From positions 11,346,001 through 11,410,000 of the forward strand of contig BTRK01000004.1 of assembly GCA_036245805.1 (NCBI GenBank): a DNA stretch of 64,000 nt, given 5' to 3'. The position numbers and the translations under genes are program-made. Below are positions 1 through 11,930 of this stretch, piece after piece (positions within the stretch are counted from its first letter, which is position 1; every line of letters begins with the position of its first letter). This stretch comes from Pristionchus mayeri (taxonomy: Eukaryota > Nematoda > Chromadorea > Rhabditida > Neodiplogasteridae). The notes beneath the pieces were generated by a model that saw only the letters and a program-made list of their open reading frames with translations, had not been told where the DNA came from and did not search any database.

Positions 1-3000
1 TGGTAAACAAGGGCCGAACTAATCCCTCGTTCGTCTTCTATGCAGTTGAGAAGGGAGCGAGTGAGTGGACATTTAGCGGAATTCTCGCATTTTCCTTTTG
101 CTTTTGCCTCACTGCGATAGTTCAGAATTGGGCATTCGATAAGATTCACTATACACTGTGGAATAGAGAGTTTTTTTTCAGCGAACTACGCGTCGAACGT
201 GCTGTACGTGGCGTCAGATGACGACATACTGACAAGTGACATGACGGGCGCTGTTCTCACTGTGCTCTCAATCTCAGGCTCCATTCACTTCTCAAAGTTT
301 GCCGGAGACTACTCGGTGAGCTGTCCAGTATAATGAAATTAAGGTGAAAAAAGTTGTACACCAAATTGGCATGTTGGCCAGCGAAGCACTCTGAATTGTG
401 TATTGCCTTCCCTAATAATCGAAGGAAGTATCTACCGCGCCTGTCCACAGATTTCAGTTCAAAAACAATATTCGCGCTTTTTTTAAATTTTTTTGTTTCA
501 AGAGCGAGTTGATGTATTTCATTTACCGATTTAGCATTTTTTCGCCGTCGTTCCTTCACCAATGCTGTCTTCAGTGCTTCCCACCGTGCACGCCACAGGG
601 TTCGATTCCATCTCCGCCTGCAGACCCGTCTACAATCCAGTGTTAGAATCTTCGACTTATGGAATTTCTTTTAAGAAAAAAACGGTCATCGGACTAAATC
701 ACAAGTGCAGATGCGATTCATATATTAGGTTGTTCCGAAAGTTTCTTTCTTTTTTCATGTATGGGCTCTATTCACTTCTACTCTATTTAACCTTGACCAA
801 TCAGTTTATGCATATTTGTAGTTGATGCGGGCTTGGATACTCTCTATAACAACCAGTAGTACATACCTTTTCGATCAATACAGGGTGCGAGAAAAATATG
901 GTGACAAACTTTACGCGCCAACATTTCCTTTTCGCGCCAAACTTGTCAATACCGGTTATAACACGTTTTAGTGCTACTCTCGATTTGTTCAAAGCGCAGG
1001 CTAATTAGTATCCCTTAGTCATGGTTCGGCCTCAGCAGTTCCGTCAATCTATTATCGACCTTTGGACACTCGGAGAGACCCCTCCTTCCATCTCGAAGAA
1101 ACTCGGTATTCCTCGTCAAACTATTCATCGCACAATCGCCGGACGTTGGGTACCAATAAGGACCGTCGAAGAAAGGGCAGACCTAAGACCACAGCCACTC
1201 AGGAGAACAGGAAGATCAGAAGAGAGTCGATCGTAACCCAAAGCGATCTATGAGACATATGGCCAAAGATCTCGGAATCTCGGAATGGTCGGTGCGCAAC
1301 ATCGTGCATTCTCAACTCAAGTCTCACCCCTACAAGATGCGTAAAGGTCATGGTCTTACTGGCATTCACAAGGATAAGAGACTGAAGAGATGCAAGAAGC
1401 TTCTGTCGAGGGCCGTTCACGGCGAACATCTCACGACTGTCTACTCCGCTGAGAAAGTGTTCACGGTGGAGCAGGTCTTCAATAGCCAAAACACGAGAGT
1501 GATTGCCCAGTCTGCCCAGCAAGCCAATGCTAGGGGCAGAACCGTCTCTCGAGTTTCCCACCCGCAGTCAGTGATGGTATGGGCAGGAGTGTGTGCCACC
1601 GGCAAGACTTCCCTTGTTTTCGTCAAGCCCGGAGTGAAGGTGGACAAGAACTACTACATTAAGGAGATCCTGGAGAAGACTCTTCTTCCCTGGTCCCGTT
1701 CCCACTTTAAAGGGCGCCATTGGACCTTCCAGCAAGATTCTGCCCCCGCTCATTCCGCAAAACTCACCCAGAACTGGTGTGCGAGCCATTTTCCCGACTT
1801 CATCCCATCGAATGAGTGGCCCTCAAACAGCCCCGATTTGAATCCCCTCGACTTTAGCGTGTGGGCTGTTCTTGAGAAGGATGCTTGCTCCACCCGCCAC
1901 CAGAATCTGGACAGTCTCAAGAGGTCCCTTCAGAAGGCATGGGACAAGATCGACAAGAAGTACCTTTGGGCCGTCGTCGAGTCAATTCCTTCTCGTCTCA
2001 AGGCTGTCATCAAGGCTAACGGAGGTCAAATCGAATAACCTCTCGTTGTTATGTTCCTAATATCTCTGATAAATACTATGTACCGTTTCAAAAGTGTGCC
2101 ATAAGTTTGAAGGGAAATAGATGGTTGAATCCATGTCACCATACTTTTCTCGCACCCTGTAGATCTTGAGCAATGGAGGCTCGAAGTTAGCCTAGTCGAC
2201 TTTCCTCCCAGATTTTTAACGGCGCACATTTCTTTTCAGAACAGAGATAGGCATACAAGTGACCCACTATTGTGAAGACCGTCAAATAGGGTTATTAGTA
2301 AACGTAAAGCTTCAAATGTAGGACATGTTCCCCAATCTAACGAATAGTCCATGGAATAATCCGCACTACGATTGGTTTTTCGAGTATAATTTTGAACTTA
2401 TTGTGCTTCACCCGGTCAACCTAGAGAACAAAGCGATTGTTATTTGTGAAGTACATTACATGGTCACTTGCTATGCCTAATTAGGCAGGAATCCAATCAC
2501 GTATTCATGAGTAGGATTTTTCAGAATATTCATGCCGAAATTTGAACATCGAAATGGTGACATATTTGTATATCACGTCTCTCTCGATGGTTGAAAGCCT
2601 GGTTTTTCTTTGTTATCAGTATTATCAACTCTTGCCCTATCACATATTATCCGGCTAGTATCGGTAGGCATCTAGTTCTCGGGAAAAAAATACCCAACAA
2701 AAAACACTGAAATTCTACTTTTTCAGGTGTTTTTGACATTTGCTAACTTTTGATATTTTCTCTAGCCTGCTGTACGACCGAGATGTGATTTGAACATACT
2801 GTAGTATTCCACCGCCAAGGCCCTAGCGTATACCATAGACAAAATAATTGAGGTCGAATGCCACAAGAATTGGCATGAGAAAAATAAAAGAAAGAAACTT
2901 TGCGAACAACCTAATAGAAGTACGATCATGCCATTAGCGCTGTTTTCGTCCATAATAAAAGCACCCACTATTCACACTGATTATTTAACTGTTCTTTCAT

Positions 3001-4069
3001 CTGTAATTATTTGTTATTAAAACAATTTCTTATTTTAAGTTCCGCAGACTCTGTACATACCACGTTCTTTCCTGTCTATTCTCCGGTTGCAACTCTCAAT
3101 TTCAAGTCAGTTGCCGTCGGAAAATCGGTGGTGATCTCTGGAAATGCGGGTGAGTCACTAATGTCATCAGTTGCACAGTTGTACGTTTGTTTCTTCACTA
3201 TCGAACGCACAACATGATGGCTAATTGTCAGTGCAAGGGATTTGCGTGTTTTATTAATATGTGTTGTCTTTGGAAAGAGCGAAATACCACCGTATCACCA
3301 AATACAAAATATAATACATGGAATTCCCGAATATGCATGCTGGTTAACGAAAAATGTCAGGTATGCCTATACCTCCGGGAGAAGACTCGACCGCTGTATT
3401 CGTATCACCAGGTATGAATTGTTTAATCAACTGTTATAATTCGTGATTGTTAGATTGTAAGTTAAATCGAAAATTATGTACTTTTTTGCTTGATTTGGAG
3501 CGTGGTTCAATCGAATTCGCATCTGCCCTACGTCACCAGCTTTGATAGTTCGATCCAAGTGACAGATGCCAGGTGAGGAACACTCAATGATTTAAAAAAA
3601 ATATAGTCACCAATACAGTGCCACAGCTTGTTACACAACCTGCAATTTCAGAGGTCTATCCGTGATTGTTAATGCTGATTATGACATTTCACAACAGGAT
3701 GCACCTCTCATGGTAACAGTCAATGACGATAAACAGAAGTGAGTAGGTGTTTGATGATTTGAATCAGAAATCGGAAATCAGAATTTTCAGAAGCACAAAT
3801 TCAAACATTTATAACGAACTTCTTCGCTATAGGGGTGAAGGGTGTCTACAAACAGACGAGAAAATCTGTTCTGGCTTGCATGTCCAAACTTTAGTGTTGG
3901 TATTTGGGCGTGCAATAAAACATATATGGCAGGCTCGTTGGCGTCAACCATGATTACTCGAAGATGTACGCTGCGACGTCTGTGGATGTTGCAGTGAAGT
4001 GGACGAAGAAACAGGGAAGCACGGACAGTTTCGCGCTGCAGATCGACGTATGGTTGACAATACTTTGAT
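1..4069 (+). CDS. Secreted CUB-like protein, 3' part of a multi-exon gene (tentative)
   Basis: Exon-like blocks in compatible phase are 1-60 (donor GTGAGT at 61), 182-315, 3048-3149, 3501-3572, 3652-3738 and 3933-4069 (TGA of the terminal block 4067-4069). The blocks at 1-60 and 182-315 join to give NYASNVLYVASDDD followed by a hydrophobic beta-like stretch. The later ones give GLSVIVNADYDISQQ and AVKWTKKQGSTDSFALQID. The alternating hydrophobic pattern, the DD/Y/W residues and the K-W-T ending resemble nematode CUB-like (CUB_2 type) extracellular domains, but I see no decisive motif. A possible small exon lies at 3361-3411 (PIPPGEDSTAVFVSP). Phase does not carry cleanly from 315 to 3048 or from 3411 to 3501, so an exon is missing or mis-drawn. 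The start lies outside the window. A DNA transposon occupies the long intron 316-3047. Confidence 0.4.
881..2159. mobile_element. maT-type (DD37D) Tc1/mariner transposon, complete ends, dead transposase
   Basis: The 1279-bp element is bounded by TA duplications (879-880 and 2160-2161). The terminal inverted repeats start CAGGGTGCGAGAAAAATATG on the left, with the matching reverse complement at 2131-2159. It encodes one transposase on the plus strand. The spacing between the second and third catalytic acids is 37 residues ending in D, the signature of the maT family rather than Tc1 (DD34E) or mariner (DD34D). It sits in an intron of the CUB-like gene. An element with nearly the same outer ends lies at 26023-27105. 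Confidence 0.92.
1021..2038 (+). pseudogene. maT transposase, frameshifted and catalytically altered
   Basis: The protein starts at ATG 1021 with an HTH region (SIIDLWTLGETPPSISKKLG), continues in another frame through a GRPK linker, and then in a third frame from about 1230 to the TAA at 2036-2038. Two single-base indels (about 1150 and about 1230) are needed to read it through. The DDE domain is otherwise complete. The second catalytic Asp is at 1736-1738 (QQDSAPAH) and the third at 1850-1852 (SPDLNPLDF), 37 residues apart. The first catalytic Asp, expected in the SDEK motif, is Ala (YSAEKVFTVEQ, codon 1448-1450). The copy is therefore inactive on two counts, although its ends could still be mobilised in trans. 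Confidence 0.9.
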
Positions 4070-4199
4070 GCTAGAGCTGTTCGATTCTATTATAAATGAA
4101 ATGGCATAGCTGAACTTTGTCCGATATGACATAGCTGAACTTTGTGTTTTCACAATCGGGCACCGGTCCACACTGTTGGTCAATGTATTACCAGTGATC

Positions 4200-5160
4200 T
4201 CCCTCTAGGCCAGTCTCAAAGACGAGGTGTAGAGTATGATTCCTACTGACTATGATGTCGTAGCGTCTGTCTGTCCGTTAGTCCGTTTGTCTGCAACGCT
4301 TATCAATCTACTGTATACCTCACAGTTAGCCTTGGGTCAACCAATATTCTTTGGGTCAGACTTATTACTACCGTATACCTGCACACCATGGTGCATTTTC
4401 CGAAATCGCAGAAAAGTTAAATGCACGCTACCGTATACCACACCACACACCATGGTATGATTTACTAAATCATCGCAGAAACCTTAAATGCACCCGATGC
4501 ACCATCCACCACATCACACACCATGGTGTGTTTTACTAAATCGCAGAAACCTTAAATGCACCCTATGCACCATCCACCACATCACACACCATGGTGTGTT
4601 TTACTAAATCGCGGAAACCTTAAATGCACCATATGCACCATCCACCACATCACACACCATGGTGCGATTTACTAAATCGCAGAAAACTTAAATGCACGCT
4701 ACCGTATACCACACCACACACCATGGTGTGATTTACTAAATCTCAGAAAACTTAAATGCACGCTATCGTATACCCACGCTACAGAAAGAAAAGGATCGGA
4801 TGGGGCGAAGCCCCATCCCAACGAGCCTTTTACAAGGTTTTATGCAGGCTTCTACTTGCAAACCTTCGAATACGATATTGCATTTATCAGTGAATTCTCA
4901 AATGATCCCTTCAAAATGCAACATAATGAAGTTGTAAAATCAGCCCCACACACCCCCCGCAGCGTAAGCGTTGTGAAAGGCTCGTGAGGCCGAGGGTGAT
5001 TCGAAAAAGTCGGGATTGGGCGAAGCCGTCCATCTGAACTTAAAATTCAAAATCGGAAGATCATCACACAAAGTTGGATTTTCTTGACGAATCAGCGGGT
5101 GTAATTGCTAGGAAAATCTTGCCCTCTCCCCAGGGAATTAGTGCCTAGCTAACGTGTACT
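4200..5160. mobile_element. Repeat segment holding the minisatellite; class unknown
   Basis: The segment is non-coding. It contains CTGTCTGTCCGTTAGTCCG near its left side, the tandem array, a strong GC hairpin at 4798-4818, and the phrases GGCGAAGCC and CTCGTGAGGCCGAGGG to the right. A minisatellite plus a 3' hairpin is seen in Helitron-type non-autonomous elements, and a CTAG occurs at about 5143-5147. The hairpin is not in the expected position relative to it, so the class is left open. Confidence 0.35.
4380..4775. repeat. Minisatellite, about six units of 70-75 bp
   Basis: Each unit holds a CACACCATGGTGTG core, itself a short palindrome, followed by TTTACTAAATCGCAGAAA and CTTAAATGCAC, then either a CGCTACCGTATACC or a GCACCATCCACC variant. 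The units differ by a few substitutions. The array lies inside a longer repeat-like segment (about 4200-5160) that also has a perfect 8-bp-stem hairpin (GGATGGGG/CCCCATCC) at 4798-4818. Confidence 0.85.
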
Positions 5161-5220
5161 TCTCGATTTTCGCTACACGTGGTCTCTTCGACATCCGCTG
5201 TCCTTTTCAAGTCGTGTACA

Positions 5221-6824
5221 ATGATGGACATGCAGAAATTGGTTGACGGGTGCACCAATGCCGCGCCTCTCCTTGCCTTCGTGGCAATCTACGGAGTGAT
5301 GCTCGTCTTTGGAGCAGTAATGTGCACGTTATTCGCTGTTTCCTTGTATCGAGGAAGGAAAATGCTTGCTCGGGTAACTTTTGCACTAATGGCTCGAATA
5401 ATTCGCATAACTTTAGTGGCCTTTCTTCCGAATTGTCAGCAATCTTATCATTCTCGATTGCGTGTTTGTATGTTCACAGGTACGAAGCGGAAAATATAGA
5501 TGCTATTGTTATTGTCATCATTTGTTTGCAATTGTTTTGTTGTTTATATTATTTGAGTTCACCTGGTTAAGGTTTTGCTCACCTTCCCCGATATGGTGAG
5601 ACATAGTACTGAGTGTCATGAGGAAAACTCTGAGGTAAATGCAACGGACGATGATGTCGAGGTAACAAATTATTTTTTTTTATTGAAGAATATATTGTTG
5701 ATGCAGGTCTGGTATCACTCAATGTATGTGTCCAGGTCAATGCATCTTATTGATCTATTTCCCAACAAGGTATGTATTTGTAATTTTAAATTATAATTGT
5801 ATGACTCTTTTTCTATGTCTTAGGGCTTGCTATACATCGTAATGCTAATGACACTCAATCGCATGGCGGTGTTCGTATATTCGTCATGGAAGCCAATTTT
5901 CGATGTGTAAGAACAATTCGTTTTCGGCTTATTATATACTCGTTACAGCGGCTCTATTCTCATTCCCATTATCATTTGCTGGGCTTGGGTAGGAATTATG
6001 TGCCTCCTGTGCATGCTGGTAACGCCGACTCAACGATTTAACCGGGACACGCTACTCTTTGAGAATGATGGTGATCCGATCATTAACGCACCAAGTTTAA
6101 TGCATGTGCGCACTCAGGTGTTGGTATTGGATAATATATATGATTAAGATAAGCAAATCACTCGACAACATGATCCCATTTATCATAGCGGTTTTGCATG
6201 TGCGAATCTACGTTTCAATTCGATCTAGCCGAAGTGTTCTTCTGTATGTTTTTTTGTTACGAAATTGCAGCCAAATAATTGTCTTTTCCTTTTCAGGGAT
6301 GAATCAATTTGTGAAAATAGACTCGCAGAAGATCGAAAGATGCTCAAGCAAGCCTTAATTATCTGCGTTTTTCTTGTGCTCTACAACCTCATCGAATTGG
6401 CTTTGATTTTCATCGAAATGGATGGCTGGGTAGGTAATTATGTTTTTTTTACGTTTTATAATTTGTATTACTACATAAATATTAGAGTTCGTGATCTCTT
6501 CTCTTATTTCCCACACTCTTTGCTCGAGTTGTTTAAAGAAGGAGTAACACGAAAAATAGATTATACATGTGATATAGTGGTTTTCATAGAGACGGTCGCC
6601 CGAATTACGAACCCTAATGAATATCGATCGGTCAGGTTCAGAAGATAGTCGGAATGTGCCAACTCGTTCTCGCCGCCTTCAATCACTCCCTGCACTCGAC
6701 AGTCTTCATTCTCACCAATTCCACAGTGCAACATTTCCTGCCCATTCCAGATTGCTTACGCAAACTAATCTTTCGTCGTAAGGCGAATAGTGTATCCACA
6801 GTAACTGATAAACTGTTCCTGTGA
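5221..6824 (+). CDS. 7TM chemoreceptor, srg-superfamily-like, one exon not found
   Basis: Exons are 5221-5373, 5707-5769, 5824-5906, 5949-6117, 6149-6243, 6297-6429 and 6642-6824 (stop TGA 6822-6824). Exon lengths and phases match the paralogue at 18480-20542 almost exon for exon. Visible features are a TM1 ending in the cytoplasmic RGRKMLAR, a TM3 with LNRMAVF, TM5 (MIPFIIAVLHVRIY), TM6 after DRKMLKQALII, and TM7 with NHSLHSTVFILTNS. The paralogue's 63-bp exon starting WPFYKIVW (first half of TM2) has no recognisable counterpart between 5374 and 5706. The gene is thus either damaged or has a diverged exon there. It should be a plasma-membrane sensory receptor. The family (srt, srx or srv type) cannot be fixed by eye. 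Confidence 0.7.
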
Positions 6825-6834
6825 TGTACTTATC

Positions 6835-8390
6835 ACACGTCTCCTGAGAGATTGCATGAAATCGAGACCACGTTTGACAAATTATTCAAATTGCTTCAAT
6901 CCCTTCTCACTTTCGTGGTAAGTGTACCTAAGGTCCTGGAACTTTTTATACAACTGGTTTTCCGGAATTCCGGAAATTGCCTAAAAGCCGGCTCTGATCT
7001 TCTCAAAAATTCAAAAATTCATAATATTCTTCAACATTGAGCAAAAGATTCGTTCAAAAAACAGAAACGATCAGCCCAAGGAGGTAAACAACTTTTTCGT
7101 TGACAGCTTCTGTGTATCTAAAAGTCTAACTTAGGTTAAGTTAAAAAAATCGGAAAAAAATACATTTTAAACTAAATTTTTAGCTCCCGTGAAAAAAAAG
7201 TTCCACACGTCTACGAGATCTCAGCAGATTCGGATTCTACGAGCTTTTATACGCCTAGTAAACGTGTTTCCGGTCGAATTGAAGGTGAGATATGTTGTTT
7301 AAAATCGCGTTTTATGTACAATTTTCGGTAGTCTCCACGTCATAGGAGCGCGTATTGCCGAAATCTAAACGAACCCCGATGATATAAACCATTTTTCTGA
7401 TGTTTGTAGGTACACAAAGTAAAATATCATTGAAAAATTAACGAATTTCGACACTCTGAAAATTCTTATTTCTTGACTATTTTGGTAAAAATGAGTTTGC
7501 ATTATATTACTAAGAATTACTAATTACTTTTGGACCATTTGAAGATCGTCCGGACTCTAGAAAATGCCTTTAAGCATTCCGTTAGGTAGTCATTGCATAA
7601 AATTGCTCTTAATCGATTTTCTGGAGTCCGGACGATCTTCAAATGGTCCAAAAGTAGGTAGTAATTCTTAGTAATATAATGCAAACTCATTTTTACCAAA
7701 ATAGCCAAGAAATAAGAATTTTCGAAAAATTCGATTTTTTCGATGCTGAAAAAATCGAATTTTCAGAATGTCGAAATTCGTTAATTTTTCAATGCTATTT
7801 TACTTTGTGTACCTACAAACATCAGAAAAATCGTTTATATCATCGGGGTTCGTTTAGATTTCGGCAATATGCGCTCCTATGACGTGGAGACTACCGACAA
7901 TTGTTCATAACACGTGATTTTAAACAACATATATCACCTTCAATTCGACCGGAAAGACCTTTACTAGGCGTCAAAAAGCTCGTAGAATCCGAATCTGCTG
8001 AGATCTCATAGACGTGTGAAACTTTTTTTTTCATGTGAGCTAAAATTTTAGTTTAAAATGTACTTTTTTTCGATTTTTTTAACTTAACCTATGTTAGACT
8101 TTTAGATACACAGAAGCTGTCAACGTAAAAGTTGTTTACCTCCTTGAGCCGATCATTTCTGTTTTTCTGAACGAGTCTTTTGCTCAATGTTGAAGGATAT
8201 TATGAATTTTTGAATTTTTGAGAAAATCAGAGCCGGATTTTAGGCAATTTCCGGAATTCCGGAAAACCAGTTGTATAAAAAGTTCCAAGAATTTAGGTAC
8301 ACCTACCACGAAAGTGGGAAGGGGATTGAAGGAATTTTAATAATTTGTCAAACGCCTGCTGCGATCTGTCAGAAGACCTGTGTTATCACA
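6835..8390. repeat. Long fold-back (inverted repeat) element
   Basis: Arms of about 0.75 kb run inward from about 6835 and about 8390 and meet at about 7600. Examples: CCGGAATTCCGGAAATTGCC at about 6962 is mirrored at about 8250, and TTTGGACCATTTGAAGATCG at 7529 is mirrored at about 7632. Mismatches are scattered at a low rate. The element starts about 10 bp after the stop codon of the upstream receptor gene, so it may form part of that gene's 3' UTR. No coding potential is seen. Confidence 0.9.
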
Positions 8391-9638
8391 CATACTTGCT
8401 TGAATGTTTCATACCAATAAGAGTGCGAAATATGAGCCATCATATTTGCGTATCACAGCAAACAAAACGAAATTACCATTTACAAAGAACGAGCATACGT
8501 GGGTGTAGAACGTGCGCTATTACTGAGTACGTTTACTTGGCTTGCCATCACATCCTCGAAAAATAAGTCGTAATCAAAGTAGCAATTTTCTATGCACACA
8601 AACAATTAACAGAAGGGACAATTAGCATGTGCACTGGAAGCAAGGATTGACCCCGTTGTAGCATGTAAAACCGATCATGCGTCCCGCTTCAACCGCGCGT
8701 ACTCATTCTAGAGGATACGGTCATCAGTAGAATTAGTGCGCTATGGAAAATTGTTCGCTCCTCGGACCTCAATCATACATCCAGAAATATTTTCCCCCAT
8801 TTTCTTTTCTAGACATTTGCTAATTTTAATATAATATCGCTCATATCAATTTCTCCTGTAGTATCATCTCGATTTTATCTTGATAATGAAGAAAGTAAAG
8901 TTATTTACGTCTCCTTTCACTGCATTCACTCCAGGATCTGCATTGACAGTGTCGATTGAGTGTAGAATTCGTAATTTGGGCCTTCGTATCTTCATTTTAC
9001 ACGCTCTCTCGGCAGATCGATAGACGAGAGAGTGCAAAGAATGAAGAGACTCTGGTATCGTTTCTCGAACTCTAATCGAGGGGCAGTGACAGTGAAATGA
9101 GCCAATTTGACACCAATCCCAGAATTCGTTGCGCATTCCCAAACAAGATGATTTGCAATGGTTAATACAATACCGTACAAATTTTAAAAAATACGAATTT
9201 ATTGTGTGTGTCTTTGAGCATTGATTTAAAAATTGGCAAGCAAATTGCTTTCTTCGAACGATAAATCACCACCTTTAACTACTTTCGTGTTCTCGTTAGA
9301 GGCAGATTGTTGATCGTGTTGGTCGTGCTGGAGTAGTTTCTAGTAGTTGTGTCTGATCTCTCAGTCTCCTTTTCCCGTTCAGATTTCCTCTCCTTGCCTG
9401 TTTCTCGAGTTCAATAACCCATCATCATTTCTTATAGCATATGGGATCTCATAACTACCTCCGTTGACAAAAGTTCCGTTCGTAGTGACAAACACCACTA
9501 AAGAGTTGACTAAAGACTCAATATCCACATAGATATTTTCCAATATTGAGACGACCCCTAGTATTGATGCCCAATAACCGTTGTATGCCAAAAATGGAGT
9601 TTCCGTGTTGCGATACAGCCTATTTTCCAGGAACGATA
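8391..9638. other. Intergenic region upstream of the srh-like gene
   Basis: No gene is supported here apart from a hairpin MITE at 8962-9076. A minus-strand open frame (9379-9678) overlaps the start of the srh-like gene and matches nothing I recognise. The sequence TTTTCCAG at 9623-9630, nine bases before ATG 9639, looks like a trans-splice acceptor for the downstream gene. Confidence 0.5.
8962..9076. repeat. Hairpin MITE, copy 1
   Basis: The left half runs TAGAATTCGTAATTTGGGCC to the TCTTCATTTT motif. The right half is its inverse, with GAATGAAGAGACTC and TTCTCGAACTCTA, separated by an ACGAGAGAGTG centre. This is the same layout as the other copies in the window. Confidence 0.75.
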
Positions 9639-11231
9639 ATGCCGAACCTATCCCTGAATCCTCTGTGGCACTCCGCACTGCCCGTCTACCAACACGCCTC
9701 CGGAGCCGTCACCCATGCCGTTTCCGGCCTTGCTTTCTACCTTATGATCACAAAAACGCCCAAGTCAGGCCGGCAATTTGTCCGATATCTTATGATGATT
9801 CAGGTGATTATTTAGTCCTCATGAACTGATAATGCATTCAATGGAATTCAGATCTCGGTTTCGATCTTGGACTTCGATCTAGCTTTCCTCAACGCTCCCA
9901 TAAATTTGTATCCACTTCCGGGCGGCCTTTGTAATGGCCTACTCTGCACAGTTTTCGGGTTCATTGGACACATTGGAAGCGTGAGTGTCAAACAAGTTCA
10001 CTCAATCATCAAACAACATTCAGTCAATAATGATGTTCGGATTCGCTTTTATGGCAATGTCAATGATGTATGGTTTCCATTTCAAGTTCGTAACTATTCG
10101 AGAGCTGATGAATCGAAAATATGTTTCAGTAAGTGGCTTTTTTTTCACGCAGCAACATCGATTTACAATTTATCAGTCAACATCCCGAGTCACGTTTCGA
10201 ATTATCGTATTTATTATTTTTGTCGTCCCTTGCTGTATGCATTTTGGCACGTATCGATGTATCGAAGGGGGCCCAGAGCTTGTGAGAATGGTGATAATTA
10301 TTATGCATTTTTCGTAAATAAATGCTTAAAATTTCAGAAGTTTCCCTCACTCTACTATCTTTTTGAAAATCCAGAATATCGGGCATTTGCATATGATTTC
10401 GCGATGTATCCTGGGTATACATTGTTGTTCTCTTCATTAACAGTTTTTGTAAGCCACATTAGTTCCAGAAATTGAGCTTTATTTATGTTTTCAGGTTCTG
10501 ATTTGTGTAATAGTAGTAAATGCCATTTTCATATTCGGCACATTGTACATTCTTGCTCAACAGGTAATCTTAAATAGAAATCAGAAATAAATTAGAGCGA
10601 CTCGAAGGAAGAATATTAGAAAAGAGTTTTTTTTCGTGGAAACGGGCGGGTGCTTAGGTAATTTGAATTACAGAATTCAACAATAAGCGACAAAACAAGC
10701 AAACTTCAGCGTGATCAATTCAAGTTGCTGCTTATTCAGGTCTACATATTTTTCACAGTTCGCACACGATAAATATATTTATTTGCAGACATTGGTTCCT
10801 ACATTTGTCCAACTCTTTCCATTTGGTGTGTACACCTACTCAATTATCACGGTTTCTCTGTCTCCTGGTCAGGATAAAATATCGATATACAAATGCAATG
10901 ATTCAAAGATCTTGATAAATATGGTTGTTGACCGCTCAGGCATGAAATGCTTGATTATTTATGCTGGAGATAATAAACAATACTTATTAGCGTAATATGC
11001 TTATTATGTGTATGTGCTACACCCCTGGAATACTGTTCAGACATCACCAATGGCGCATTCTGCGTTCAAATGGCCCACACTTTTTTGCACACGACAGTTT
11101 TGATTGCCACTACACCGAGCTATCTCAAATCCGTTCTATCGTGAGTTGCTTAGTTCAGGGAAATGAGAGTAATTATCGAATTTTTTAGTTGGCGGAAACC
11201 TCGCGATGAGACAAAAATCACAATTGCTTGA
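9639..11231 (+). CDS. srh-like 7TM chemoreceptor, intact (331 aa)
   Basis: Ten exons keep one open frame: 9639-9803, 9852-9980, 10024-10128, 10153-10281, 10338-10448, 10495-10563, 10674-10739, 10789-10867, 11041-11140 and 11189-11231. The 996 coding bases give 331 residues, the usual size for the family. Diagnostic stretches are TM1 ending in LMITKTPKSG, the PLPGGLCNGLLC loop before TM3 (compare the P..GYPLG of C. elegans srh), TIRELMNRK, YLFENPEYRAF, VPTFVQLFPFG in TM6 and TTPSYLKSVLS at the end of TM7. The start was chosen because an acceptor-like TTTTCCAG lies just upstream, the same arrangement as in the paralogue at 11931. A start at 9585 in the same frame is possible. The likely role is a ciliary odorant receptor. 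Confidence 0.88.
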
Positions 11232-11930
11232 AGAACCCAATAAATCAGTAACTCATTACAATGATGAAAATGCAACACATTGAATGGACCATGTATGTGC
11301 GAATAATTATCTCGATTGCCATGAGATCCCTAAAGCGTTATTCTCGAATTCGGTTATCGTTACTAATACATGTTTCGCTCGTTTTATTGATCCTTCTATT
11401 GTAATAATTGATAAATGGGTACATGTTCTAGAGATATTTTGATAAGTATAGGTCACACCTTCCCCAGGATATGGTACCCAATCTGAAATGTGAACTCCGA
11501 GCAGAATACTTGTATTTTCGATCAGAAGCCCCTGTTGGTCTGTTTATGTCGTCCGTTGAAAAATAAGATAAAAACTCTAAATCGTAATTTATGAGGTAAA
11601 AAAACGTACAAAAACTCGAGTCATAGAAGCGAGAACAGTTCATTATTTGAGCATTGTGTGTTCAGCATAAACTAGGCACTCAGGTTGTTCCTTCGTGCAA
11701 GCTTACCTTTCGTCTGTAATTCTAGTTATCGTACGGTGAATTGTTGATCGGGTGATTTTCCGACGGGTCCTGATTCACAGGCGACATCCGGGAGAGTATT
11801 TAAAATAGGAGTTCTGAGTTGTGACTCATATACTTGGACCGAGCTATTCTCTCAACCAGACTTATGCGCCTTTAGCCCCTATCTATTTTTCGTTAGAGTG
11901 GCAATTCACTTTACATCTTTCAGGAACGCA

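Noticed and set aside
257..562. 101-codon minus-strand frame
   Set aside because: It overlaps the 182-315 exon of the plus-strand gene and lacks motifs.
4380..4775. Regular spaced repeats considered as a CRISPR array
   Set aside because: Units are contiguous with no unique spacers, there are no cas genes, and the DNA is nuclear eukaryotic.
9379..9678. 99-codon minus-strand frame with hydrophobic part
   Set aside because: It overlaps the first exon of the well-supported srh-like gene on the other strand and matches no family.
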